Counted from the first letter of the stretch, positions 1 to 11,924 are shown. The stretch is 64,000 nucleotides of DNA from Polyporus tsugae (GCA_024305745.1 JAHRBS010000003.1:2418001-2482000), one strand, 5' to 3'. Made by a program: numbers and translations. The notes: generated from the sequence alone by a model not told the origin.

Positions 1-86
1 GTACAACTATATCACATATAGCTTTAAACGTCTAGCTAAACAGGCGCAATAGTCAGCATAAGTCACTCGGATGTTCTCGCCCTTAA

Positions 87-880
87 CTATTCAAGCACCA
101 CTCGACTGAGTCCGGGGCCCACAATCATGCCTGACACCTTGCCCGGATGCCGCGTATACCGCCGTTCCATCTGGTCCAGATATTCGTGCGAGAACGCGCT
201 TTCCGCGTTCAGAGATATATTCACACAGCTCTTGTCCTCGTACGGCGCCCCCGCTCTGACTCTACGACCGAGGGCGAAACCGAGTGTTTGCATTTTCCCC
301 GGAGCGGGAATCGCTCTGCCCGCTGCGCAAGAAGTACGAGCCGGTCGGCGCCTCCCATGAACTTCGCCTCGAGAGCAGGGACATCGCGGATCCCGGTCGT
401 GGCGTAGAGCTTGGACCTGGCGGGACGTGCGAGTTCGAACTGAGATGCTCTATGAGAATGTAGTGCGTCAGCCCCTTTGCTCCTGCTCGCGCCACCGTAC
501 TCACCTTCATACCTATGCCCGATGTCCAAGACGACATCGACAAGATCGATACCCCGAGCACGCTCTCCGAATGCGAGTGCTGCGACGCCTGCTCCACGCG
601 GAACTTGATCCTACCGTCGCCCACAACAGCGACAGAGCGGAGTTCGAGGTGCGGAAGCTCGAGGCCGAGGCCGACAGCAGGATCCTCGGCTTGCGTCTGC
701 AGCACCTCCTTACGCGCGCTCACCCCGAAGTCGACGAGTTGCTTCAGCGCCTCGTGGTTGTATACTGCGCGCTGCTGGATGGTTCGTCCGATCGTGCTTG
801 CATGGACCAACGTCTGGAAAGGGGTGGCGAGGTTCAGGCGGAATGGTGTCGTGGGTGGTGACGAGGCCCGACGGGGTGCG
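87..880 (-). pseudogene. Decayed 3' fragment of the AGC-type kinase gene
   Basis: Read on the minus strand this stretch encodes, in several broken frames, the non-catalytic C-terminal tail of the kinase at 24.2-27.0 kb. Matching segments include VAVVGDG, QASQHSHSES, PRPGSAMS, GSYFLRSGQS and, near 90-200, HEYLDQMERRY. No kinase catalytic motif is present and the frame changes at least twice, so it cannot make the protein. It marks the outer edge of the left array. The intact gene lies on the plus strand beside the right array, so this copy was probably carried along when the array was duplicated and inverted. The limits are approximate. Confidence 0.85.
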
Positions 881-1727
881 TCTGAGTTAAATGTCGTTCA
901 TGAGTGACTAGATTTGTAGGGACCGCGATGTGTACGAGACTGACTCGGAGGAGATATAGACTCCACTGAGAGTCCGCCTATCTGTCTTGGAGAAGGATAT
1001 CGCATTCCAATTGTAGCGAGCACTGCTGTGAATGGTCAGAGTCAGGAAGGTGTTTCAATCAAGCGATATCATCTTCATAGCATCCCCGTTCTCGACTCAC
1101 GGATATATAGGCGTCCATTCTGGAGGCGACGACGCCGGTCTGCAGTACATATCCGCGTCATCATGTTTTGCATACTCTGTCAAGGAAACATCTCTGGCAC
1201 TGCAAGCGTGCACAAGTTCTCGACTTGCGGGCATAGAGGTCTCCGTCCGTTCTGCAGGTGACGACGTCAATATGGAGAACAAAACTGGCAACCAGTGAAA
1301 AGTAGAGATGAGGACCAGAGATGAAACAACAAAGAGGGCCGCGTCGGCTGGCGTTCTCGGCGTCTCCCGGCATCACCATAACGAGTAAGCGAGACGCCCA
1401 GAACCAAAACGTGGCCACAAATATGTACTATCGATGGACTCGTCTGTAGAATCCTACAGCTTCCTGCTCCCACAGCTTCAGCTCATCGATGTTCACTGGC
1501 TTGTCACACGCTTTCAATACCTCACTGGGATTATCTGGGACAATTAACTCCTCAACCCGCTCCTAACACGAGCATCGGTGACGATGACAAGATCCTGCGC
1601 ACACGCTGGCTACTACTAGTACTGGACAACCATATGCTGACTAGAACACTGCAGGCTGGCAACCTGCTCGTCTTATCTACCTGGCGCGCCTGACTGGAGG
1701 CAACCATATTCACACTCAGATTGGGTT
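881..1727. other. Distal end of unit L1, no gene assigned
   Basis: No convincing coding gene is seen. Positions 1385-1418 hold the unit-end element shared by the units, a GTAAGCGAGACGCC motif followed by the palindrome GTGGCCAC, and about 60-70 nt further comes CTCATCGATGTTC. These motifs recur at the far end of most other units. The segment could be the 5' part of an antisense transcript running toward the L1 gene. Short peptide-like stretches such as LIDVHWL recur between units, but their frames are not kept, so I do not call a gene. Confidence 0.5.
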
Positions 1728-1773
1728 GCTATGGGTAATGCATTTCGAATTGTCGAACTGCGTTGCCCATAGC
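1728..1773. repeat. Hairpin of unit L1 (46 nt)
   Basis: Inverted repeat GCTATGGG...CCCATAGC. On the gene strand the 3' arm contains AATGCATTACCCATAGC, nearly identical to the L1 tag. It lies 227 nt from the tag. Confidence 0.85.
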
Positions 1774-1867
1774 GTTTCATTCATACGGGGTGCCTCTTCG
1801 TACCTGCCACCACGACCAAAACCATTGGAGGGAGTAGTTGGGACATATGCGTCATTGGGGAACAGAG

Positions 1868-1914
1868 GTGAGTACATCATAATTACATCTCTAGGAGGGG
1901 TAGAGAAGTGTTAG
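1868..1914 (+). other. Candidate antisense intron, unit L1 (47 nt)
   Basis: On the strand opposite the L1 gene, GAG|GTGAGTACATC forms a good splice donor and AAGTGTTAG a good acceptor exactly 47 nt apart. Units L2, R2 and R6 have an intron-like segment of the same length at the same place. Confidence 0.55.
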
Positions 1915-3941
1915 TCTTTTGGTCCTGTCCGAGGTTCTCTTGCAGCGTGGTCCCTGCATGGGCGCAATTTGCTGAGGTTGTACCGAGGGGACCTACTATG
2001 GCTGATATGGGTAATGCATTCCAAATTTGATCTTCCTGCGATGTCGAAACAGTCACGAGCTTCTTGATGGGGTCGCTCGACTGTCCCACCGCGAAGTCCG
2101 CGCCGAAGAGGAGCGACATGATGGGAAGCGGCAAAGGCTCGTAATCGTCGAAGCATCCTTCGAAGATGCGAGCCATCTCATCGTCGGGCGAGTGCAACTG
2201 CGAGGCGACGTGCCCAGATGCGTTCATCGATGGAGTTCCAGTCGCGCTGCCCCAAAATTGTGCGGAGGACAGAGGAGCTTCGACTGCGCCGTGGGCAGTG
2301 CTGCGCTGCGTGGCAGATGGGGCCTCGGCGTGGTAGTCGACGAGGGCGTGCGCGAGCTCGCTGTATGCGCTGATACTGGTGACGGCGTGCACCGACTGAA
2401 CGTGTTGTTGCACGTTCACTGTGGTCGGCGCGCCTGAGGGGTACTGGTTGGTGGGACTGGCAAGGTGCGAGGCGACGATGGGCTGCGTGACCTTGGTGTC
2501 AGTGTAGACTGGGACTGCAGAGAACTCTGCCGCTGCGAGGTGGATGGGGGTATATCCCGCGCTCAGCGCATTGAAGTGGCCGGGAGAAGAGAATTCGGCG
2601 TCGAAGGTCGCAGGCGTCGCAGACGCATAACGAGCCGTTCCAGGAGTACTAGTCGCGCGTGACTCGCCCCTCTCGACAGGGTCGCGCCACTCGTAGCGCG
2701 ATGATGCCCCAGACGGATTGGCAGCTGGTTCGCCCCACTGGTGCTTCGAGGTCCAGATGTCAGTCCCCATCGAGAATGAGGCGCACGTGGAGGCATCGGG
2801 AGGGCTGACGACGCTGGGGAGTGGATGGTGGAGGAGATTGGATGTGTTCCCAGCCGTGTTCTGGGACATGTGAACAATGTTGGGGACGACGGATGGGGCT
2901 TCCGTGTACTCTGGTCTCAGCGGTGGGGTGGCCCAGCGGTCACCACCCAAGGGACGGCGAACAATGAAATTCTTATAGGCATGGTTGGAGCAGTTCTCGC
3001 TTTGCGTGCTGCCACAGGTTGCGGACAGCCCGGGATCGAGCTGGGATGTGGTGTATGAGGACGGTGGCCTCGCACTCAGTCCTGGGCTCTGCGGCCATGT
3101 CTCCGGTAGTAGCGGCGATAAGTCTGTCGAATGGCTTCCGCGGTCTGCCTCTAGATATGGCGTGGTTATGCGAGACTCTGTAGCGTGTACGATCCGAGGT
3201 ACAACATGGAAGCCAGAGTACGCTGCGTTGTGGGCGTATTGTTCACAGATTTCCCTCGCGGCTGGCGGCCGTTGGTCGATGGGGTCGGCAGGGACCATGG
3301 ATACTGGAACCGTGGAGGGGCGCGAGTCGAATGGCCCCGGCGACACGGAGTACGAAAGAGCGTGCTGGTAGGGAAGAGATGGAGAAGGCGCACGCGTGTC
3401 GCGAGGCAACGCGCCCTGCGTGGTTGGGAGGTCGGTAATTGACGGCGGAGGGGACACGGAGAAGACGGTCATGATTGGACCGGGAAGATCAGGTGGAAAT
3501 GTGCTATTTCCAGTTGAGCAGGGCTGTCGCGACATTCAGTTTTGTTGACAGGATCCCGGGACCAACGAGAATGAACGCACCTTCCTCTTCACCGTCCTCT
3601 TGCTTGGGCCCCTGGCCTGGCCTTGCTTAGACCAGATGGCATTGGCTTTCGCCTCTTTCTTGCGCGCCTTCCGACGCACGTAGTCGTCCTTCGATTCGGG
3701 TGAGAGAGGCTCGGCCTGATCTCCAAGGTTCGGTTGCCCGTATGAGGGGCAGAACGCCATCGCCTGCCAAGCGGGTTCATACATGTGGAGAGCGAGAGAT
3801 CCGAACGCGTATGCTCACCCGCTCGTCATTCCCCACTGCTCTCCTGAGTGCAGCTGGGGGCTGATCTCTCTGTCGGAACTCGTTCAGACGGCTGTCCTTC
3901 TCGCCGTACTTCTTCGCCTTTTGCGACTTGGCGGCGACCAT
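1883..3941 (-). CDS. Array family protein L1, stop codon lost
   Basis: Three exons on the minus strand: 3941-3819, 3763-3581 and 3523-1883, introns 55 and 57 nt, both in phase 0, predicted product 648 residues. It is the mirror-image partner of R6. The start is the ATG that opens the exon 1 shared by the family (VAAKSQKAKKYGEKD). Two differences from R6 stand out. About 46-50 residues are missing in frame from the middle of exon 3. The terminal TGA of R6 is TGG here, so the frame runs on for about 35 residues through the tag, and the added tail would not be conserved. The C-terminal motif MARIFEGCFDD is present. The gene may still make protein, but the lost stop makes function uncertain. The role is unknown. 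Confidence 0.7.
2001..2030 (-). other. 3' tag of unit L1
   Basis: Gene-strand core AATGCATTACCCATATC, 16 of 17 bases identical to the 3' arm of the L1 hairpin. Because the normal stop is lost, the tag is inside the extended reading frame. Confidence 0.8.
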
Positions 3942-4074
3942 GGTTCGGAAGTTATGAATTGTCTTGGGACGAAGAGACTGAAAGCAGCGATGAGGTTCAG
4001 AGATGGAAAGTTGAGGGGGGATGGTTGTGATTGTGATTGGAGCTGGACCTTGAGACTCGAGTTCTACCCAGGGC

Positions 4075-4310
4075 CGTGTATTGAGGTCGGGACGCGACCA
4101 CCCCGGTTTACTTCTCACACACCGAACGCGTGGATCAGACAGCTTCGAAGGCACCCTGGCTACTGGCGGCACCTGGACAAAGCAATCGGCGGTGTCACGG
4201 TGCTTCCCGGATATGGACTCCGCAGACACTAGACACCTTTCGACATCAATAGCGGCCCCCCAAAGACGCCCTGATCCTAGTGTCAAAATCTAAACAATTT
4301 GTAAGTGTCG
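4075..4310 (-). promoter_or_regulatory. Conserved promoter block of unit L1
   Basis: Lies 130-370 nt upstream of the L1 start codon. It contains the family-wide segment CCGATTGCTTTGTCCAGGTG and, farther out, the motif TGACACTAGGAT. The same block stands at a similar distance before eight of the ten genes, while open reading frames across it are not kept. That favours a promoter or 5' leader. Confidence 0.6.
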
Positions 4311-4489
4311 CCCTGCGAAAACCTGTCCAAGGGATCCTTAAGGGTATGTTTGTGGTGCTGATAAACAGTGTGCAGGTTTATCGCACCGTCTCTCGAACTC
4401 GTCCGTATATTTGCTCCACAGACATGGCCTATGATATTCTACCTTTTATAATTCCCACCGGCGGATAAAACGAACAGCCTGCTTTCCAG

Positions 4490-4740
4490 GATAACCCACT
4501 CACGAAAACGCGAGAAACGCAAGCTCAATCCCCGCCGAGTGGCACCGGCCTGTTCCACGGGAAAACGCTCGCCCGTTTCCAAGAGAAGCCCTTCCTCGTC
4601 GGAGTTCCTCAGTAACTCTTTTAGGTATGCCTTGTGTTCTCGCGTAGTCACGACGAGTCGACGGCACCTTCCGCCGCACGGGCACGCTGGCACGACCGTA
4701 TGCCAGTGAATAGGCAGATCCCGAGGGCCCACAACGCAGA
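4490..4740 (-). repeat. Conserved upstream block of unit L1
   Basis: Shared with other units about 0.5-0.8 kb upstream of the gene. On the minus strand it reads REHKAYLKELLRNSDEEG, similar to the L2 reading REKNKDYLIRLLRDTDG, but in a frame interrupted elsewhere. It could be the remnant of a coding exon or a conserved upstream control region. Confidence 0.45.
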
Positions 4741-5805
4741 TGAATGAACCGCGGAAAAGAAATTGCAGTGCGTCAGATCAGCAGTGTTCTGTGTTCCTGA
4801 TGCACTGTGCCGAGAATCCGCTTACTTCATCACAAGATTCGGACGTTGGTCGGAGGGTTGGCGATGCGGCCTTAGAAGCATGAGCGAAGAATAGCGGGGG
4901 GACGTCTCTCGGAAGCCCCGTATTACATCGGCACATCTCATGGCAGCGTCAACTAGCGGAAAGAGGCTTCACAGTCGTAGGACGGAAGCATGTGGGCGGG
5001 AGGCAGTGATGGATGCGGAGAGATTAAGCGCGGGCTGGACAATGACAATTCGACAATAACGGCTGAAGATAGGACGTTCCCCTCAGCTGGTCAATAATTT
5101 TTTTTTCATCGGAGATAGGCCTTCCATGGGGAATCGGTTCGGAGTACAGTGTTGCACTTGCGAGTCTTCAACACACAGTATACGTGCAATCATCTAGACG
5201 ACCATGTGGGAATAGCATAGCGACTTGTCTCAGGTGGATTAGTATAAGTCCTGTAAAAACGACTAGATGTGCTACGGTGTACTCTCTATATCGCGTCAGA
5301 AAGTTTAGGTAGGAGTTTAGCCCCAGGCAGTGCACTGGCAGTCTAGACTCAGGCATACCGTTGCCACTAGATCCAGCGGTAGGCTGGTGCCATCATGCCA
5401 CTTTACCTGGTAGGACAAGTTGATCCACGTAGGTGTTAGAGAGTCGACCGAGCCTGTTTATACACTTGAAAGTTGAAAGTAGCACAGATCGTCCGAGTCG
5501 TCCGAGTCGGAGACCCCGGCCCGGGCTCAAAGCAGTAAGCGAGACGCCCGAGCCGAAACGTGGCCACAGCTTCCTGGAAGATTTGATCGATGCTCGGTCT
5601 GCTTTCACCACCATCACTCTTCCCTAGCTTGTCACTGGCTTTCAATAACCCTCCTGATCTTTTCGGTCTACGCACATCTCAGGCTTGTAATTCTATGGCT
5701 TGCTGGAACATATTGTTTCTCGACGACGGCTCCACAGCACCGTGATCTTCCTAGCAACCCTCGTTTAGGCAGATTCATCACAGTTGTACTCACCCAGAAT
5801 GGTTT
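4741..5805. other. Spacer between units L1 and L2
   Basis: No gene recognised. Nearly the whole stretch is matched in inverted orientation by about 46.3-47.5 kb between R5 and R6. Near 5528-5570 is the L2 unit-end element (GTAAGCGAGACGCC followed by GTGGCCAC). Confidence 0.6.
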
Positions 5806-5851
5806 GCTATGGGTAATATGGTCTGAGGAATCAAACCCTATTGCCCATAGC
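5806..5851. repeat. Hairpin of unit L2 (46 nt)
   Basis: Inverted repeat GCTATGGG...CCCATAGC. Gene-strand 3' arm GACCATATTACCCATAGC equals the L2 tag with one mismatch. Distance to the tag is 250 nt. Confidence 0.85.
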
Positions 5852-5966
5852 ATTTCATTCATGGGCTATTCTTCAAGAACCAGAGACTGCCACTGCTACC
5901 GATACCGATGGTATTGCATGCAGTAATCGAGGCCTTTACATTGGGTCAATGGAACAGGATACAGAG

Positions 5967-6013
5967 GTGAGTATTCACAAGCAACATATCTATGTGAGAT
6001 GGAGTAGCACGAG
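5967..6013 (+). other. Candidate antisense intron, unit L2 (47 nt)
   Basis: Donor GAG|GTGAGTATTC and acceptor AGCACGAG on the strand opposite the L2 gene. Confidence 0.5.
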
Positions 6014-6101
6014 TCATTGGTGGTCTCACCCGAGGCGGACGTCCAGCTTGATCTGTTTGGTGCAGTTCGCTGAGAGTATGCCCGACGGTGAACACACGGG
6101 A

Positions 6102-6127
6102 TCGATATGGGTAATATGGTCAAAGTC
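6102..6127 (-). other. 3' tag of unit L2
   Basis: Gene-strand core GACCATATTACCCATATC, overlapping the stop codon TGA of the L2 gene. Confidence 0.85.
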
Positions 6128-7914
6128 GAGCTTCTTGCCACGTCGAAGTGGTGAGAAGCTGCTGGCTGGCGTCGCTTGCCTGTCCCGTCGCGAAGTCCAT
6201 GTTGAGGAGTAGCGATGAGATGTCCGACAACAAATGATCGCTGAGGGCGAAGCATTCCTGGATGATGCGAGCGCATTCCTCCTCGCTGATCGCGACGTCT
6301 TGCGGGCATGGCGGGGCGAGGAAGACTGGGCCCGGGGAGTGGACGCCTACACCGCCGTTGGAGGTGTGGATGTAGAGGGGCGTGTCAGGCTCCACAGAGG
6401 CGGTGGTACGCGAAGCTGTCGCCGAACCGTTCGCGCTGGACGGGGCGCAGTCGTCGACGAAAGCGCGGGGAGGATACTGCAGGGCCTGCGCTAGCTCCGA
6501 GTAGGAGCTCAGTGGAGTGGGCAGAGACGGGTGCATGTCGCCCTCGTAGGTCCACGTCGCGGGCGGCGCGAGGGGAGGGTATTGGATTTGGGCGTCGTGT
6601 CTGTCGTTCGCGCCGCTCTCCATTTCGTACGATCCCTCGCGATCGACATGCTCTACTCCAGCCGGCCAGATGACAGATTGGTCGCCCGCAGGCTGGGTCG
6701 CGTAAGATGACACCGGGGCCACGTCGCCAGGACCTTGCTCTGTCATCCCGTGGTTGGAGGATCCGCCGACGGCGTTGTCGATGGCCGCGAACTCGGTGGG
6801 ATGCGCCTGAGGAACAGGTCCGTCGTGCGCCGGGTGCGGCGTGTCGGCGTAGTGTTCGCTCAGTGCTTGGCTGGTCAGGTGATGACTGTCGGAGGAAGAA
6901 TGGACAGCGAAGCCGTAGTAGACAGGGTTGCAGTGTCCCACGCCGTCCTGTGCGGTCAACAGTCCAGGATCGAGCTGGGACGCACTATGGACGGACGGCG
7001 GCGTCACGGTCACTCCCCGGCTCTCAGCCTGTACCGCGAGAGGCGACGGCGATGAGCACATCGAAGGGCTTCCGTTGTTCGTCTGCGGATCGGGCCTGGC
7101 TGCGGGCGAATACGCGATATATGCGTTGTCTACTGCATATGTCGCGTCTGGGCTGGAGCTCCGGCCGACGGTAGTGGCGTGGGGGGGCTGCGATCCGACG
7201 TGGAGGCTAGTGTGGTATGCGTCCACGGTGTGCCGCTCATATGCACCCGTCGGGGCCTGTGGCTGATAATAGGCTGGGCCGGGGACAGTGTACGCGGGTG
7301 AGGTCGGCGGGTGCTGGTCAACTGGCGTTACCGGGGTGGGGGGGTCGTAGATCGACCACTCGTGGTAGTACGCCGCTTGAGGGACCGATGCGGTGTGCGC
7401 GGGCTCGTCGCTGGGTGTGGTTGGGTCCGTGAGCGCAGGTGGTGCAGTCGTCGGGGTGGTGGCAGCGCCTGCCAAAGCGGGCGGCAGTGTGCCACCGGAT
7501 GAGGAGGACTATAACAACGGTATGCGCGCCCTGTCAGTGGCATGCTGAGGTAGTCGAAGAGTGAAACTCACGTTCTTCCTCCCCTGAGCCCTCTTTCTCA
7601 CAGAACCTCGGGCCTGACCTTTGTCACCACCCTCAGACCGAGTCGCATTTGCCTTTGCCTTTGCCTTTGCCTCCCGCTCGCGCGCTTTCCGACGGACGTA
7701 GTTCAGCCTGTTCGCCCGTGGGAGAGGCCCAGCCTGACCGCCAAATGGTGTTCCGTATACGGGACAACAGGCCCTCAACTACCAAGCCGGTTCAGATATC
7801 TCGACCTCCACATGGAGAAATGGGTATGCTCACCTTTACATCATTTCCCACCTGTTTTCGGAGGGCAGGCGGGAGACGATGCTTCTGGCGGAGCGCGTCC
7901 TCGCCGCTTACCAT
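6120..7914 (-). CDS. Array family protein L2, intact
   Basis: Exons 7914-7834, 7778-7572 and 7508-6120, introns 55 and 63 nt, phase 0, 558 residues. Exon 1 is the short 27-codon form (VSGEDALRQKHRLPPALRK). Exon 2 begins LRACCPVYG and carries YVRRKAREREAKAKAK, a basic run built partly from GCAAAG repeats, likely helical and possibly nuclear-targeting. Exon 3 is rich in Pro, Ser, Thr, Tyr and Asp, and ends with SYSELAQALQYPP and ISEEECARIIQECF followed by LLSDISSLLLNMDFATGQ. There is no signal peptide or membrane segment. The sequence is a mosaic: its first half follows R3, its middle R5 and its C-terminal part R4. Function is unknown. Confidence 0.8.
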
Positions 7915-8084
7915 CTCAGACCAGTCCTTGTGCGTTTTTGGTGATTTTTAGACAACGGGTGCGCTCGGGAGCGTGTTTGGATGAGGAAGAAATGGGACAA
8001 AGCGATGAGCTTCGTATGCGGGTGGCCGGGAGTCGGTGGTTGGAGTCGGTGGTTGGAGACTGACCGTTGAAATATAGATTCTGG

Positions 8085-8355
8085 GCAAGCCGCCGGTGTG
8101 CGACCAAAAGCGGAGTCTGTGGATTGGGGGCAATAAGCGACGACCCCGGTTCGCTTGTTCGCACGCAGCGCGTGGATCAGATAGCTTCGGAGACCCTGGC
8201 GACTGGCGGCACCTGGACAAAGCAATCGGCGGTGTCACCGTGCCTCCGGGATATGAACTGCGCCGGTACCACACCTTCTGTAACAAATAGCGGCCGCACA
8301 AAGCGCGCGTGTCCTAGTGTCGAAATTCACCCTATTTCCGCACAATTTGTGAGTG
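8085..8355 (-). promoter_or_regulatory. Conserved promoter block of unit L2
   Basis: Contains the family segment at 8215-8235, the CCTAGTGTCGAAAT form of the TGACACTAGGAT motif near 8315, and CACAATTTGTGAGTGT near 8340. Confidence 0.6.
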
Positions 8356-8529
8356 TAGCAAGCCTTGGGTGGGAGGAGAATCTGGTTGACGGCGCTGACA
8401 AGCATACAAGTTACCAGTAATCTGTCCGTCCATTTTCCTCGACATGCACTGTACCCTCGGAATCTGTGTCATGCACTCGTACACGAAGGAATCTCCGTGC
8501 TTTACAAGACTTAGATATTATCCAGGTGA

Positions 8530-8770
8530 AAATGCGAGGTACGCACGCTCGATTCCGGCTGGGTCGCACAACCCGGCCTGGCACGGGAAAACGCTCACCC
8601 ATTTCCACTAGAAGCGATTTTTCCCATCGGTGTCCCTCAGTAACCGTATCAGGTAGTCCTTGTTCTTCTCCCTTAGTCTCTCCGACTCGACGTAACCTAC
8701 TGCTGCACATGCGTCCGGGTACAGATCGACGTGGCGTATGACTCGAGGTTGAGCTCGAGGGGGCCCTCAG
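8530..8770 (-). repeat. Conserved upstream block of unit L2
   Basis: Best preserved reading of the upstream block. The minus strand encodes VDLYPDACAAVGYVESERL followed directly by REKNKDYLIRLLRDTDG, then a stop. The same peptide begins in R3 (VDLYPDACAAVGYVESERL) and is degraded in L4, R5 and R6. I do not recognise the family. Confidence 0.5.
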
Positions 8771-9571
8771 CACGGACGAATGGCACTGCGTCAATTGCAG
8801 TGCTCAGGGTTGGAAGTAATTTAAACCTTTCATGCCATGGTGCCCGGTGTGCGCGAAACTGCGCCGTTGATACTTGCTTTGCCACGATATGCGGACATTG
8901 GGAGGTGTTTGCGATTCGGCCCGAGGGTCCAATGTGTCGAGTGAGCGAAGAATGGCCGGATAAATGCTCTTGTAGGAGTGTACCTACCTACCTGTCTCTG
9001 TCATGGTTATCCACCATGATAACTGTAGAAGCGAAGCTGGTCTTCCAGCTGTCCGAGCCGGCGGGTGGTAGTAGTTGTATCAGTCATCATTCCAAACGTA
9101 GTACAGTAGTGCTGCAACTTTAAGCCGATTTTTTCACGTTGCTGTTAAATTGTTATCCAGAGAGTGTGAGGGGTGATGACCACCGAAGACGATAAGTACT
9201 TGGTCTCGTCCGACATTCGAGGCTGTTGCAAAAGAGCACCACGGAAGCATTGAGTCGGACCCGGGCCGCCACTGAGTCGTGGGAGTCCACCATAATGGGT
9301 AATCGAGACGCCCAGAACGAGGGCCGGCCCCGGCCACACAAATTGATGATCGCATCCAGCCTCCTTCCACCGCTCATCGATGTTCATTGGCTCCGTCGCT
9401 GTCCTTCTTTCACTGGTCTTCATGGCGTCCTCGTACAATCTACCCTCAACAACCCTCAGACCCGACGACCTGGGATCGCTAGATCAGGCTGCGCGTACAC
9501 CTGACAACCGTCCATGATTCTTGGCGACCCCCACTTGACAGGCTCGCATCGCAGTCGTACTTGGATGGTTT
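8771..9571. other. Spacer between units L2 and L3
   Basis: No gene assigned. Near 9300-9385 is a diverged L3 unit-end element (GAGACGCCCAGAACGAG, then CTCATCGATGTTC), matched in inverted orientation near 34.78-34.87 kb. Confidence 0.5.
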
Positions 9572-9618
9572 GCTATGGGTGAGGAAGATTGAATCTTTCA
9601 AGCTTCTGTACCCATAGC
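9572..9618. repeat. Hairpin of unit L3 (47 nt)
   Basis: Inverted repeat GCTATGGG...CCCATAGC. Gene-strand 3' arm AATCTTCCTCACCCATAGC matches the L3 tag at 16 of 19 positions. Its flank (AAACCATCCAAGTACGAC) identifies the second R2 hairpin at 34589 as its mirror copy. Confidence 0.8.
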
Positions 9619-9890
9619 GATCCATTCATACGCGAGCCCACCTCGTCACTTTACTACTACCGAAGCTGCTACTGGCGCCGAGAAGGATCATTGACGGAGG
9701 GAGGAGACAAGACTTATACATTGCGTCAATTGACCTGGGAGAACAAGGGTGCGTACATCACAAAAATATACTAGGAAATAGAAGGAAATCTGTCATTCTC
9801 TTCGTGTTCCCCGGGGTCCGCCATCAGCCTGAGCCCTACATTGGTGCGATTTGCTGAGGAAGGTGTACCCTTGGGATGAACACGTTCTGG

Positions 9891-9920
9891 TTGATATGGG
9901 TGGGGAAGACCAAATTCAGC
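9891..9920 (-). other. 3' tag of unit L3
   Basis: Gene-strand core GGTCTTCCCCACCCATATC, about 40-65 nt after the natural stop codon of L3. Confidence 0.75.
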
Positions 9921-9956
9921 TAGTAGGATCGTCCTGCGGGGGGCCGGACGGTGATC

Positions 9957-11768
9957 CTACTGGTACGTGTCGTGACCCTGTCGGGCCGTCGCAAGGTCCA
10001 TGTCGAGGAGTAGCGACGAGATTTGCAACAGCAAGCGCTCATTATCGTCGAAGCACTCCTGGAAGATGCGAGCGCAATCCTCCTCGCTGATAGGGATGTT
10101 TGCTGGGTACGGCTGAGCGAAGGGGACCTGGCCTGGGGAGTAGATGCTCGAACCAATGCCAGAGGGATGAACGTCCAAGGACGGTGCGGTGGTACGGGGA
10201 GTTGTCGCTTGGCCGTCCGTGCTCCGAGTCAACGACGCGTAGCTGTCGGTGAAACATTCGGGAGGGTACTGCAGGGCCTGTGCGAGCTCCTAGTACGAGC
10301 TCTGTCGAGTGGGCAGAGATGGGTGGATGTCGTAGGTCGCCGCCGGCGCCACGGGAGGGGACTCGACTGAGAAGTCTTGCATGTATGCGTATACGTCGTT
10401 CGTGGCGCTCTCGACGTGGTCCGATCGCTCACGATCGGCATGCGCAGCAACAGCAGGCGGGGTGGACCAGACGTTGGGTTCGCTGCCTTCAGGCTGGGCC
10501 ACATAGGCTGGGTCAGACACTTGGCCTATGCCGCGAGGATCTTGCTCTGCGGTGCCATGGCCCGCGGTCGTTCCGAAGGTGTTGGCGATGGAGGTGGTCG
10601 CCGTTGAATAGGCCGGAGGCGCGGGCTCACCGTTCACCCCCTGCGGCGTGTCGGTGTAGTACGCGCTAAGCACTGGAGCCAGCACTTGACTGCTGGAGTG
10701 GTGGTTGTCCAAGGAATGACGGACAAAAAAGTCCTGGTAAACGGTGTTGAAGGACTGCGCACTCCTTCCGCTGTCCTGCGCCGCCGACACAGCTGGATTG
10801 AACCCGGACACGATGTGCGCGGACGGCGGCGCCATGTTCACTCCTGGGTTCTCCGACCAGAATGCTGGTGGCGGCGGTGACCAGCCCGTCGAAGGGGTCC
10901 CGTGGTCTATCTCCAGATCCGGTGTGGTTGCGGGAGAGTGGGCGGCGTAGTAGGCGTTGCCCGCCACATACGTCGAGTCTGGGCTGGGGCTAGGCGAGAC
11001 GGTGGTGGCGGATGGGGATGGCCATTGGACCTGGACGTTGGAGTAGTCTGCGGCGTGCTGCTCATGCACGTCCGTCGGTGCTGGTGGTGGATAGTAGGAG
11101 GGGTCATCGACGGTGTCCGCCGGTGCCGTAGAGAGATGTTGGTCGACCGGCATTGGCGGGGCGGGGGGGTCGAAGATGGACCAGGTATGGTACGCCCCTT
11201 GAAGTTGAGGGGCCGATGCAGTGGGCGCAGGCTCGCCACTGGCCATCACTGTCGTCGAGGGGTGGAGGACGGTCGTGGCGTCGGAGAAAATAGGTGGCAG
11301 AGTGCGACTTGAAGGCGACTGTCGCAACGGCATGTCGGTCTTGTCAGTCGATGCTGAGGTGATTGTGGAGTGAAACTCACGCTCTTCCTCCCTTTCGCCT
11401 GTTTTCTCGTCGCACCCTTGGCCGGGCCCCTGCTTCCGCCAACACCAGACCCCATCTGCTTTGCACCGGCCTCTTTCGCCTCCTTCTCGCGCTCTTTCCG
11501 AAGCAGGTACAACCGCTCCGCCTCCGGCGAGAGAGGCTTGGCCTGACGTCCCAGCTCGAACATCCCGTATGATGGAAAGAGGTTGAGAAACTACCAAGAG
11601 GGTTGAGATGTGTTGACATTGAGAAGGAGAAATGGGCACACTCACCTTCTCGTCATCCCCGACCATTTCCCTGATTTTAGGTGGGGGTCTATTTTTCTGT
11701 CGGAGCCGGTCCACACCGGATCTGGTCTTGACACTCTTCTTTACTTTGAGGGACTTCTTGGAGACCAT
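9957..11768 (-). pseudogene. Array family gene L3, interrupted by a nonsense codon
   Basis: Exons 11768-11646, 11590-11381 and 11318-9957, introns 55 and 62 nt, phase 0. It is a near-identical inverted copy of R2. In the conserved SYSELAQALQYPP segment the Ser codon TCG of R2 is TAG here (10292-10290), so translation stops after about 453 residues and the acidic C-terminal segment is lost. The same frame then stays open to the natural stop at 9957, so the nonsense change is probably recent. The region near the last codons differs from R2: L3 would end DLATARQGHDTYQ and R2 ends EFATGE. That is exactly where the tag also differs. Confidence 0.85.
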
Positions 11769-11924
11769 TGGGATGGGGAGTGGAGTGGGTTGGGATGGGT
11801 GAATAAGTGATAGAGCGATGAGGTTTGTTGAAGGGGGCGGAGTGGGGATGGTTCAAGGAGTGGTGGTTGGAGTTGGACTTACGACGAACGCTCAACGTTG
11901 AAATACAGATTTTGGGCAAGGCTG

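Noticed and set aside
1728..1773. Hairpins as ordinary transcription terminators
   Set aside because: Nuclear fungal genes do not use hairpin terminators, and the gene-specific match to the tag would be unexplained.
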